From assembly GCA_030373325.1 (NCBI GenBank), contig JAUCZB010000001.1:62001-126000 (forward strand): DNA of 64,000 bases, in the 5' to 3' direction. The translations under genes and the position numbers were made by a program. The notes beneath the pieces were generated by a model that was given only the letters and a program-made list of their open reading frames with translations, made no database searches and was not told where the DNA came from. Below, piece after piece: positions 20,538-28,878 of the stretch; the stretch's first letter is position 1, and every line of letters starts with the position of its first letter. This DNA is from Cyanobium sp. CZS25K (GTDB taxonomy: Bacteria; Cyanobacteriota; Cyanobacteriia; PCC-6307; Cyanobiaceae).

Positions 20538-22766
20538 TCATGACCTTGTGGCACCCCCCGCATGGCTGGCGGGATCGCTTCCCAGAGGCTGTTCCCGGAG
20601 TCGGTGCACGGCGGTAGCAGGAGCCACGCAGACTGCCGTCGCCTTGAGTTCCGGCTGGCCGGAGATGGGGCAGGCCTGCTCATGCATCAGGGCATTGGCT
20701 TCACAGGCCAGCTCCTGGCTGAAGCCCCAGTGCATGGGCAGAAACACCGAGCCGGGGCGGATCCGATCCGTCACCTGGACCTTGGCGGTGATCCGGCTGC
20801 GACGGGAGCTGATGGACGCCAGGTCACCATCGTCGATGCCGAAGCGCTGCGCATCCTGTGGATGAATCTCCAGGAGTGGTTCTGGATGCATGGCCTGCAG
20901 CCGCTCCGCCTTGGCCGTGCGGGTCATGGTGTGCCACTGGCCCAGGTAGCGCCCCACGGTGAGCACCAGCGGATAGGCCTCACAGGCCGGTTCCGCCAGG
21001 CCCAGCGGTTGCTCCGCCACGAAGCGGGCCCTCCCCGAAGGAGTCGGAAAGCGGAGGTCGCCGTAGAGCCTCCGGGAAGCGGAGCTGGGCTGGCTGCCGG
21101 AAGGGAAGGGCCACTGCTGCGGCCCCTCCCGCTGCAGCAGCGCATGGCTCAGGCCGGAGACATCGCACACCCGGCCGGCGGTGAGGGCCGCGAACTCTCC
21201 ATACACCTCCGCAGCGGAGCCGTAGCGGAACTGCTCCTCGAAACCGAGTCGTCGACCCAGTTCGGCGAACACTTCCCAGTCGGGCCGACTCTGGCCATGG
21301 CGCGGACGGAAGGCCGGGCAGTAGGTGACCCGCCGCTCGGAGTTGGTCATGGCGCCGGCCTTTTCGCTCCACTGGGAGGCCGGCAGCAGCAGATGGGCGT
21401 AGTGGGCCGTCTCCGTGGCGGCATAGGCCTCACTCAGCACCACCAGGGGGCAGCGGGCCATGGCCGCCTTCACGCGCTCCAGATTCGGCAGGCTGACCAG
21501 CGGATTGGTGGCCGCTACCCACCAGAGATCGAGGGCGCCGGCCTCGATGGCCTCCACCTGCTGCCAGGCGGTGAGGCCGGGCTCGGGAGCGATCGACCCC
21601 GGCGCGAACCCCCACGCCTGCTCCACCACAGCCCGGTGCTCGCCATTGGCCACCAGCCTGTAGCCCGGCAGCAGGTGGGCCAGCCCCCCGGCTTCGCGGC
21701 CGCCCATGGCATTGGGTTGACCGGTGAGGGAGAAGGGCCCGGCCCCGGGACGGCCGATCTCGCCGGTGAGCAGGTGGAGGTTGATCAGTCCCCCCACCAC
21801 GGCGGTGCCCTCGCGGCGCTGGTTCACCCCCATCGACCAGAGGCTGAGGATGCCTTTCTGCGATGCCCAGAGCCTTGCCACGGCCCGCAGCTTTTCCTCG
21901 GGGATGCCGCAGAGGCCTGACACCCGATCGGGTGTCCAGTCCGCCACCAGCTGGCCATAGGCGGCAAAGTCGTCCGTGGCTTCTTCGATGAAGTCGCTGT
22001 CGAAGCCCCCCTGCCGCAGCACCAGGTGGGCGATGCCATGCAGCAGGGCCAGATCGGTCCCGGGGGCGATGGCGAGGTGGAGATCGGCGGCTTTGCTCGT
22101 GTCTGTGGCCCGCGGATCCACCACCACGAGCGTGACGCTGCGGGGCTGGCGTTTCTTGCGCTTCAGCAGCCTCTGGAACAGCACCGGATGGCAGTCGGCG
22201 GTGTTGGTGCCGATCAGGAACGCCACGCTGCAGTGGTCGAGGTCCTCGTAGCAGCAGGGTGGACCATCGGAGCCCAGGCTGCGGGTGTAGCCGGCCACGG
22301 CCGAACTCATGCACAAGCGTGAGTTGGCATCGAAGTTGTTGGTGCCCAGGGCCCCCTTGAACAGTTTCTGGGCGAGGTAGTAGTCCTCGGTGTGGAATTG
22401 TCCGGAGCCGTACATGGCGATGGCCCCGGCCCCCCTGCTGTCCAGGGTGGTGCGAAGCCGATCCACCAGGAGATCGAAGGCCGCCTCCCAGGAGATCGGC
22501 TGGAAATCCTCCTCCAGGCTGGAGCGATACAGGGGCTGGCTGAGGCGGCCCCTGGAGAGGGTTTCGCCCACCGTGGCCCCCTTGATGCACACCTGCCCCA
22601 GGCTCGAGGGGTGGCTGCGGCTGCCGCGGGCGGTCCACATCGGCGTTCCCTCGGCATCACGGCGCACGCTCTGTCCCGCCACGCCTGGAGGCAGCATCTC
22701 GAGGCCGCAGCCCACGCCGCAGTAGGGGCATTGGGAGATGACTGCGGCGGCAATTGGATCAGCCAT
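20538..22766 (-). CDS. narB: Ferredoxin-dependent assimilatory nitrate reductase
   Basis: NarB reduces nitrate to nitrite with electrons from ferredoxin, using one 4Fe-4S cluster and bis-MGD molybdenum. The 742-residue length is typical of cyanobacterial NarB. The cluster ligands are Cys13, Cys16 and Cys20 (CPYCGVGC) and Cys60 in GQVCIKG. The Mo-site segment with a conserved cysteine is in ANSRLCMSSAVAGY, and the C-terminal MGD-binding domain contains TVGRYLGQWHTMTRT. No FAD/NADH domain is present, in line with ferredoxin use. It follows nrtP on the same strand after 175 bases and is probably co-regulated with it by NtcA. Confidence 0.95.
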   Translation of the reverse strand: MADPIAAAVISQCPYCGVGCGLEMLPPGVAGQSVRRDAEGTPMWTARGSRSHPSSLGQVCIKGATVGETLSRGRLSQPLYRSSLEEDFQPISWEAAFDLLVDRLRTTLDSRGAGAIAMYGSGQFHTEDYYLAQKLFKGALGTNNFDANSRLCMSSAVAGYTRSLGSDGPPCCYEDLDHCSVAFLIGTNTADCHPVLFQRLLKRKKRQPRSVTLVVVDPRATDTSKAADLHLAIAPGTDLALLHGIAHLVLRQGGFDSDFIEEATDDFAAYGQLVADWTPDRVSGLCGIPEEKLRAVARLWASQKGILSLWSMGVNQRREGTAVVGGLINLHLLTGEIGRPGAGPFSLTGQPNAMGGREAGGLAHLLPGYRLVANGEHRAVVEQAWGFAPGSIAPEPGLTAWQQVEAIEAGALDLWWVAATNPLVSLPNLERVKAAMARCPLVVLSEAYAATETAHYAHLLLPASQWSEKAGAMTNSERRVTYCPAFRPRHGQSRPDWEVFAELGRRLGFEEQFRYGSAAEVYGEFAALTAGRVCDVSGLSHALLQREGPQQWPFPSGSQPSSASRRLYGDLRFPTPSGRARFVAEQPLGLAEPACEAYPLVLTVGRYLGQWHTMTRTAKAERLQAMHPEPLLEIHPQDAQRFGIDDGDLASISSRRSRITAKVQVTDRIRPGSVFLPMHWGFSQELACEANALMHEQACPISGQPELKATAVCVAPATAVHRLREQPLGSDPASHAGGATRS

Positions 22767-22891
22767 CGCGGCAGGGGACCGTCAACAGGGACTTGCGTGT
22801 GGATGGGGGTGGGAATGGCGGTCCGGAACGGCCTGAACGGGTGTTCGCAGCCTGGTGGAGTCGGACGAAGCAACCGACCTCCACAGCTGGA

Positions 22892-22914
22892 AGAGGCCGC
22901 TGAACGAGGCCTCT
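22892..22914. repeat. Inverted repeat in the nrtP-narB gap
   Basis: AGAGGCC and its exact complement are separated by 9 bases, 28 bases downstream of the nrtP stop. It could attenuate or process the nrtP-narB transcript; there is no T-run. Confidence 0.3.
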
Positions 22915-22941
22915 GGACGAACGACCGGATCGAACCCGGAC

Positions 22942-24495
22942 TCAGACCTGGGCCAGGGCCGCCTCGCCTTCGTGTTCCTCGGCGAAGGATCCCTTGGGCT
23001 CCCTGAGGAAGAAGTAACAGAGGAAACCCACGATCAGGCCCGCGATCCCCAGCACCTGGAAGAAGGCGCTGTTGGAGGCCGCCACGACCGCCGGGGAGGG
23101 ATCCTTGGAGCCGTCCCCCATCCACAGCGGCAGGAGGCTGTAGATGGTGAGGTAGGCCACAGCGCCCACATTCCCGTAGGCCCCCACCATGCCGGCGATC
23201 TGACCAGTGACCCGGCGCTTCACCAAGGGCACCATGGCGAAGGTAGCCCCTTCCCCGGCCTGAACGAAGAAGGAGCAGGCCATGGTTAGCACCACGGCGA
23301 CCGCAATCCCGGCACTGCCGGTGAAGGTGCCGGGCTTGATCAGGCTCATCACGAGATAACCGATGCCCAGACCCATGGTGAGGAAGCCCATGGTGTTCTT
23401 GCGGCTACCGAGGCGATCGGACAGCAGGCCGCCGCCGGGGCGGGCCACCAGGTTCACGAAAGCGAAGGCAGAGGCCAGGATGCCGGCAGTGGCCTTGGGC
23501 AGGGAGAAGGTGGTCTCGAAGAAGGTGGGCAGCATCGACACCACTGCCAGCTCGGAGCCGAAATTGACGATGTAGGTGAGCTCAAGCACGGCCACCTGCT
23601 TGAAGTCGTAGCGATCCTCCTTGGGATAGCTCTTGGCGCCGGAGATCAGATCACGGTTGGTGCGGATGATTCCCCAGGTCTGGAAGATGAACCAGGCCAG
23701 CACCAGCAAAAGGGCGATGGTGTAACCACCGGCATCAAGGAATTTGACCTTCTGAAGGCGCCAGGCCAGCACGACCAGAATCGCCGCGAAGGGAACGTTC
23801 ATCCCCAGCAGACCCCAGAAATCCTTCATGGAGGTGACTTCCAGGCCGGCTGTCTTGGCGGGCTTTTGATAAGTCTTGCCAGGGGGAGTGTCGGAGACGC
23901 TGAAGAAGTAGATGACTCCGTAGACGGCTGCGATGATGCCGGTGAGCGCGATGGCTCCGCGCCAGTTGAGCACCACCCCACCGATGTCGGCGCCGCCGGA
24001 GAAGGAGAGCCATCCGGCCACGATCACCAAGGTGAGGGCCGAGAAGGCCGAACCGAAGTTGCCCCAACCGCCGTAGATCCCTTCCGCCAGGCCGATTTCC
24101 TTGGGGGGGAACCACTCCGCCACCATGCGGATGCCGATCACGAAGCCGGCGCCAACGATGGAGAGCAGCAGGCGGGCGATCACGAGATGATTGAAGTCCT
24201 GCGCGGCCGCAAACATCAGGCAGGGAATGGCGGCGTAAACGAGCAGGGTGGAATAGGTGATCCGGGGCCCGAATTTATCCAGCAGCATCCCAATCAGGAT
24301 CCGGGCTGGAACCGTCAGGGCCACGTTGCAGATGGCCAAGGTGCGGATCTGGGGAACGGTGAGGCCGAAATCCGCTTGGACCGTCGTGGCCAGCGGGGCC
24401 AGATTGAACCAGACAACAAAAGTGAGGAAGAACGCGAACCACGTGAGGTGAAGGGTTCGGTATCTTCCCTGGAAGGACCAGAGTTCGCCAAGCAT
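22942..24495 (-). CDS. nrtP: Nitrate/nitrite MFS permease
   Basis: NrtP imports nitrate and nitrite by proton or sodium symport. The 517-residue protein has 12 predicted helices and the nitrate-nitrite-porter signatures AEWFPPKEIGLAEGIYGGWG (after helix 4) and FVQAGEGATFAMVPLVKRRV with GQIAGMVGAYGNVGAV in the second half. The long central loop and length match the NRT2/NrtP clade found in marine and freshwater picocyanobacteria, which use this permease instead of the NrtABCD ABC transporter. It heads the nrtP-narB pair and has a near-consensus NtcA box about 115 bases upstream. Confidence 0.95.
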   Translation of the reverse strand: MLGELWSFQGRYRTLHLTWFAFFLTFVVWFNLAPLATTVQADFGLTVPQIRTLAICNVALTVPARILIGMLLDKFGPRITYSTLLVYAAIPCLMFAAAQDFNHLVIARLLLSIVGAGFVIGIRMVAEWFPPKEIGLAEGIYGGWGNFGSAFSALTLVIVAGWLSFSGGADIGGVVLNWRGAIALTGIIAAVYGVIYFFSVSDTPPGKTYQKPAKTAGLEVTSMKDFWGLLGMNVPFAAILVVLAWRLQKVKFLDAGGYTIALLLVLAWFIFQTWGIIRTNRDLISGAKSYPKEDRYDFKQVAVLELTYIVNFGSELAVVSMLPTFFETTFSLPKATAGILASAFAFVNLVARPGGGLLSDRLGSRKNTMGFLTMGLGIGYLVMSLIKPGTFTGSAGIAVAVVLTMACSFFVQAGEGATFAMVPLVKRRVTGQIAGMVGAYGNVGAVAYLTIYSLLPLWMGDGSKDPSPAVVAASNSAFFQVLGIAGLIVGFLCYFFLREPKGSFAEEHEGEAALAQV

Positions 24496-24607
24496 GAGTC
24501 AGGGTATGGGTGATAACCCTGGCTTCTGGAAAGAATGCGCCTAGGTCGTTGTGCGGCGCAAATGCTGACCACACCAAGATCACACCATTCGCGAAGGGAC
24601 TTGGGCT

Positions 24608-24621
24608 GTGGCGATAGCTAC
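24608..24621 (-). promoter_or_regulatory. Candidate NtcA site upstream of nrtP
   Basis: On the minus strand the site reads GTAGCTATCGCCAC, one mismatch from GTA-N8-TAC. After 24 bases comes TGTGAT, one mismatch from TAN3T, at the spacing of NtcA-activated promoters. Position and orientation fit nitrogen-control of nrtP-narB. Confidence 0.5.
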
Positions 24622-24631
24622 CGATTTGCGG

Positions 24632-25807
24632 TCATGTCGGGGGGGCGGGGCGGCCGCTTTCTTCTTCACGTTCTGTCAGGTCCCGCCGCAACCGCTCGCC
24701 GCTGCGGGCCATCAGCAGGCCCGTCGCCCGCTCCAGGGCGTCCTCGAGACGTTCGAAGCGCCCGGAGAACCACAGGTAGGCCGCCACGTTCCAGCGCAAC
24801 GCCGGGGCCAGGGGACCTTCCCCGCAAAGCGCCGCCAATGCCTGCGTCCGCCAGGCCTCCAGGTTCTCCCAGGCCACCTCGGCGGTGGCGATGCCATGGT
24901 CGCGGGGGTGGAGCAGGATCCGTTCGGGCACGCCCTGGCGCACCCGGGCGGTGATGCCGGCGCGGGAGGTGGGCAGGTCGGTGGAGCCTTCCAGTCCTTT
25001 CACCGTCAGCAGGTCGGCTTCCCCACCGTCCTGCAGGGCCTGCCAGGCGCGGGTCTCCGTGGGTGGGTGCACAAAGCCGCTCACCAGCAGGTGATCACCC
25101 CGGTGCGGTGTCCACAGCAGCTCCAGGCTCGCCACCGGCGGGCGTTTGCCGATGGCATCCCGCACCGGCACCAGCCTTTCGGCCCAGGGGAAATGGTCGG
25201 GCTGGTGGGTCAGGGCCAGCCCATGGCGATCGAGGCGTTGCTGGACCGCGCAGAGTGGCAGGCCGCTCCAGGTGATGCCGATCGCCTCGAACAGCTCGGC
25301 CAGGGTGATCCCGAACTTCACCGGCATGGGGTCCCCGCCATGCAGCACCACCGGCAGGTCGTCGCTGGCCAGCACCAGGGCCACCAGGGGCAGCAGGGGG
25401 GCGGTCCGGCTGCGGCCGTCGTAGGGGACCCCGAAGCAGAGCGGCCGCCGGCCTGGTGTTTCCAGCACCGGGCCGAACTGGCGGTAGCTGTCGAGCATGC
25501 CGGCGAGCTCGGTGGGGTGCGGGCGACGGATGCGATGGGCGATCAGGAAGGCTCCCATCTGGGCGTCATCGACCAGGCCCTGAAGCATCAGGTCCATGGC
25601 TTCACGGGCTTCCTGCCGATCCAGGCCGGTGCTGGTGTGTTCGCCGCTGCCCACTTTGCCGATCAGCTCACGGAAGCGGGCCCGCTCAGGGCCGAGCGCC
25701 CGCAGCCGGACCTGGCGCCGATCCTGCGCCCTGTCCTCTCCGCGCACCGTCCCCTGCAAAGCGGCGTCAGGGTCCGGGCGGACCGGCTCTGGTAACAGTG
25801 ACGACAT
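24632..25807 (-). CDS. TrpD2-like anthranilate phosphoribosyltransferase family protein
   Basis: The protein (up to 391 residues) has the two-domain fold of the phosphoribosyltransferase III family: a helical N-terminus with MDLMLQGLVDDAQMGAFLIA and an alpha/beta domain with VPYDGRSRTAPLLPLVALVL and VLHGGDPMPVKFG in place of the TrpD glycine-rich PRPP loop. These replacements are typical of the TrpD-like paralogue that many cyanobacteria carry next to nitrate assimilation genes; it is not expected to be the tryptophan enzyme. It lies back to back with nirA and ends just before the nrtP promoter. Its substrate is unknown. Confidence 0.78.
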   Translation of the reverse strand: MSSLLPEPVRPDPDAALQGTVRGEDRAQDRRQVRLRALGPERARFRELIGKVGSGEHTSTGLDRQEAREAMDLMLQGLVDDAQMGAFLIAHRIRRPHPTELAGMLDSYRQFGPVLETPGRRPLCFGVPYDGRSRTAPLLPLVALVLASDDLPVVLHGGDPMPVKFGITLAELFEAIGITWSGLPLCAVQQRLDRHGLALTHQPDHFPWAERLVPVRDAIGKRPPVASLELLWTPHRGDHLLVSGFVHPPTETRAWQALQDGGEADLLTVKGLEGSTDLPTSRAGITARVRQGVPERILLHPRDHGIATAEVAWENLEAWRTQALAALCGEGPLAPALRWNVAAYLWFSGRFERLEDALERATGLLMARSGERLRRDLTEREEESGRPAPPT

Positions 25808-26040
25808 GGGAGGGCAGTTCCATCGCGGAAACTAAGACCTTCCTGATCCGTGGGGTCTGCGCAGCTTTCCCAGGCGCTCCCCGACAAACGATCCTCCCCG
25901 ACGACGCAGCTCTCATTGGCGTCCTGGGCTCATGTCTCGCCGAACCGGCTCGAGACGACCTCGCCCACGAGGCTTTGCTTCCGTCCACCTGCCTGGCAGG
26001 GATCCTCCGCATGGCCAGCCATGCGGACCGCCGCTCTCGC

Positions 26041-27630
26041 ATGAACAGCACCGACAACAGCATTCACAACAGCACCGACGTCTCCCCCCCACCGCCGACC
26101 GGCCTCAGCAAGGTCGAGCAGGCCAAGGCCGATCTCTGCGGTCTGGATCTGGCCCCGCGGCTGGCGGAGCTGGCCGCGGAGGGGTGGGACTCCCTCGATG
26201 AGGCCACCCTCACGATCCGACTCAAGTGGCTGGGCATCTTCTTCCGCCCGGTCACCCCCGGCCGTTTCATGCTGCGGCTGCGGCTGCCGAACGGGGTGAT
26301 CCGCTCCGAGCAGCTCGAGGTGCTGGCCGAGGCCATCGACCGCTGCGGCGAGCACGGCAGCGCCGACATCACCACCCGCCAGAACCTGCAGCTGCGCGGC
26401 TTGCTGCTGGAAGACATGCCGCCCCTGATGGAGGCGATGCAGCGGGTCGGGCTCACCAGCCGCCAGTCGGGCCACGACAACCCCCGCAACATCACCGGCA
26501 ACCCCCTGGCCGGCATCGATCCGGAGGAGCTGATCGACACCCGGCCGCTGGTGGCGGCGATCCAGTCGCGCCTGCTGGCCGACGCCGGGCTCCGCAACCT
26601 GCCCCGCAAGTTCAACGTGGCGGTGGGCGGTGCCCCCGACAGCTTCCTGCTGCACAACGACCTGGCCTTCCTGCCGGCGCCCCATCCCCAGGATCCCGCG
26701 GCACCGCTTGGCTTCACGGTGATGGTGGGGGGCTTCTTCTCGGCCCAGCGCAACGAACTGGCTATCCCCCTCGGCCTGTGGCTGCGCCCGGACCAGTTGC
26801 CCGACTTCACCCTCGCCCTGCTGCACCATTACGTCGCCCATGGCAACCGGGTCCAGCGCAACCGGAGCCGGCTGATGTACCTGGTGGATGAGCTGGGCCT
26901 GGAGGCTTACCGCTCCGCCGTGGCGAAGGCCTACGGGGCCCTGGCCGGGGTGCCGGCCTCGGCGCCGCTCCCCCACGACGGCGCTCACCTGGTGGTGCGG
27001 GCTCCCCGGGATGGCCTGGGGCTGCAGGCCCAGAAGCAGGCGGGGCTCCACTGGGCCGGGCTGCACGTGCCGATGGGGCGCCTGGACGCGGCGTCGATGC
27101 TGGAACTGGCCCGTCTGGCCCGCGACCACGGCAGTGGCGAACTGCGCCTCACCGAGGCCCAGAACGTCCTGATCATCGACGTGCCGGCCGATCGGCTCGA
27201 TCCCCTGCGAGCCGAGCCCCTGCTGGGGCGATTCCGTCTGGAGCCCGGGGCCCTGCAGGCCGAAGCGGTGAGCTGCACGGGCAACCGCTACTGCAGTTTC
27301 GCCCTGATCCCCACCAAGAGCACGGCCCAGGCCGTGATCGACGAACTGGAACGGCGCCTGGAGCTTCCCCATGCCGTCCGTACCCACTGGACCGGCTGCC
27401 CCAATGCCTGCGGCCAGCCCTACATGGGCCAGATCGGACTGATGGGGGCCAAGGCCCGCCAGGACGGCCAGATGGTGGAGGCGGCCAAGATCTTCCTGGG
27501 GGGCGCCATGGATGGGGACCCGAAGCTGGCCGAACTCCACGACAAGGGCGTGCCCCTCAGCGAACTCAGTGACGTGCTCGAGACCCTGCTGGTGGAGCGC
27601 TTCGGCGCCCAGCGGCGCGTGGCGTCATGA
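26041..27630 (+). CDS. nirA: Ferredoxin-nitrite reductase
   Basis: NirA reduces nitrite to ammonium with six ferredoxin electrons. From the ATG at 26041 it has 529 residues, typical of the enzyme. The siroheme/4Fe-4S cysteines are Cys412 and Cys418 (SCTGNRYC) and Cys453 and Cys457 (GCPNAC). Substrate-site basic residues lie in TTRQNLQLRG and in KFNVAVGG. The frame is open far upstream, but that part shadows the divergent TrpD2-like gene. An ATG at 26011 is an alternative start. Its stop overlaps the next gene by 4 bases. Siroheme genes cobA and the CbiX-like gene lie 6.5 kb downstream. Confidence 0.95.
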   Translation: MNSTDNSIHNSTDVSPPPPTGLSKVEQAKADLCGLDLAPRLAELAAEGWDSLDEATLTIRLKWLGIFFRPVTPGRFMLRLRLPNGVIRSEQLEVLAEAIDRCGEHGSADITTRQNLQLRGLLLEDMPPLMEAMQRVGLTSRQSGHDNPRNITGNPLAGIDPEELIDTRPLVAAIQSRLLADAGLRNLPRKFNVAVGGAPDSFLLHNDLAFLPAPHPQDPAAPLGFTVMVGGFFSAQRNELAIPLGLWLRPDQLPDFTLALLHHYVAHGNRVQRNRSRLMYLVDELGLEAYRSAVAKAYGALAGVPASAPLPHDGAHLVVRAPRDGLGLQAQKQAGLHWAGLHVPMGRLDAASMLELARLARDHGSGELRLTEAQNVLIIDVPADRLDPLRAEPLLGRFRLEPGALQAEAVSCTGNRYCSFALIPTKSTAQAVIDELERRLELPHAVRTHWTGCPNACGQPYMGQIGLMGAKARQDGQMVEAAKIFLGGAMDGDPKLAELHDKGVPLSELSDVLETLLVERFGAQRRVAS

Positions 27631-28322
27631 CCGCCGCCGTCGCCACCTGGGACCCGCTCCAGTTGCCCGCCAGCGGCAGCCCCGACCGCTGGCCCTGGCT
27701 GCAGGGCCTGCGGCGGGCGGCCAGTGTCGATCCGGAGCCCTGGTTGCAGGCGGTGGAGGCCGGCCGGCTGGAGCCCGCCCCCGATCTGCTCGCCGCCCTG
27801 GCGGATCGGCTGGATGGCCCGGCGGCGGCCCGGCTGCTGGCCTGGTGGCTGGCCTCACCTGCGGCTGACCCCGCCCTGCTGGCGGTGATCGGTCGCCGCC
27901 GCCATCCCCCCTGCCGGGACCTGCTGCGGCAGACCCTCGAAGCTCCCGCCAGCAGCGCTTCGGCGCAGGCGGCGGTCCTGCTGCCGCTGCTCGGCCATCA
28001 GCGCCATCCCGGTGATTTCCAGCTTCTGCGGGATCGGGCCCTGGCTCCCCTGCCGCTGCGGCAGCGCCGTGCCGCCCTGGAAGGCCTGGCGGTGGGGCTT
28101 CGGGCCTGGCCGGTGGAAGCGCTGCGGCAGGCTCTTCGCTGTCTGGTCGGGGACCTCGATCCCGGTCTGGCGGCCACGGCCGTGGATCTGCTGGCCCGTC
28201 TGCCGGGGGGAGGGCAGGACCTGGCGGCCCTCGATCAGGGCCGTCTGGCCCCGGATCTGGCGCGGCGGGTGGAGCGACGCCTGGCCGGCCTGGGTTTCGC
28301 CGCCCCCGCCGGGCGATCATGA
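27627..28322 (+). CDS. Helical-repeat protein of the nirA operon
   Basis: The 231-residue protein is almost all Leu/Ala/Arg-rich amphipathic helices with repeated LL-x-R-L or LLP-LL turns, resembling HEAT-type repeats (roughly residues 50-225). No catalytic motif, signal peptide or membrane span is seen. It overlaps the nirA stop by ATGA, so it is translated with nitrite reductase. A gene called nirB, needed for full nitrite reductase activity, follows nirA in some cyanobacteria; whether this is its counterpart cannot be told here. A scaffold or maturation role for NirA is an inference from position. Confidence 0.65.
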   Translation: MTAAVATWDPLQLPASGSPDRWPWLQGLRRAASVDPEPWLQAVEAGRLEPAPDLLAALADRLDGPAAARLLAWWLASPAADPALLAVIGRRRHPPCRDLLRQTLEAPASSASAQAAVLLPLLGHQRHPGDFQLLRDRALAPLPLRQRRAALEGLAVGLRAWPVEALRQALRCLVGDLDPGLAATAVDLLARLPGGGQDLAALDQGRLAPDLARRVERRLAGLGFAAPAGRS

Positions 28323-28353
28323 GCCTCACCCCAGCGCACGCGAGGCGAGGCCG

Positions 28354-28878
28354 ATGTTCCGTCACCTGCTGGTGCCCACCGATGGCTCCGATCTCTCCGA
28401 CGGCACGATCCGGCGGGCGGTGAGCTTCGCCAGCGAGACGGGGGCGACCATCACCTTCCTCCATGTGCTCGCCAACCTGGCGATGCCGCCGCAGGCCTCC
28501 ATCTATGGCGATCCGGTGCTGCTCGATCCGGCCATGGTGCAGCAGTTCAGCCGCGCGGAGCAGGCCTACGCGGCCACGTTGCTGGAGCGGGCCAGGGCCA
28601 TCGCCGAAGCGGCCGGCGTGCCTTGCGACACCGCCGTGGGCCAGCACCCGGTCGTCTATGAGGCGATCATCGACACCGCCAGGGATCACGGCTGTGACCT
28701 GATCTTCATGGCCTCCCACGGCCGCCGCGGGCTCGCGGGGCTTCTGCTGGGCAGCGAGACCCAGCGGGTGCTGACCCACAGCGATCTGCCCGTGCTGGTG
28801 TTTCGGCGCCCCGAATCCGCTGCCGCCGGGGAGAGCGACCCGCCCGGTCAGTCCGGCCCGGACGCGCCGGCCTGCTGA
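28354..28878 (+). CDS. Universal stress protein (UspA family)
   Basis: The 174-residue protein has the Usp fold: strand 1 HLLVPTDGSDLSD with the nucleotide-contacting Asp, and the ATP-binding G-x2-G-x9-G-S/T type motif in ASHGRRGLAGLLLGSETQRV. This is the ATP-binding type, generally a stress or energy-status sensor in the cytosol. The last 20 residues are a variable tail. The start at 28354 lies 31 bases after the preceding stop, so it may be read through from the nirA operon. Its 3' end overlaps the convergent ABC gene by 31 bases. Confidence 0.85.
   Translation: MFRHLLVPTDGSDLSDGTIRRAVSFASETGATITFLHVLANLAMPPQASIYGDPVLLDPAMVQQFSRAEQAYAATLLERARAIAEAAGVPCDTAVGQHPVVYEAIIDTARDHGCDLIFMASHGRRGLAGLLLGSETQRVLTHSDLPVLVFRRPESAAAGESDPPGQSGPDAPAC

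Noticed and set aside
25792..25805. NtcA-like GTA-N8-GAC upstream of nirA
   Set aside because: It has one mismatch, no -10 box at the right spacing, and lies 235 bases from the nirA start while overlapping the TrpD2-like start region. Too weak to annotate.
25456..26040. Upstream extension of the nirA frame
   Set aside because: The extra residues are antisense to the TrpD2-like gene, and the natural NirA N-terminus begins near the Met at 26041.
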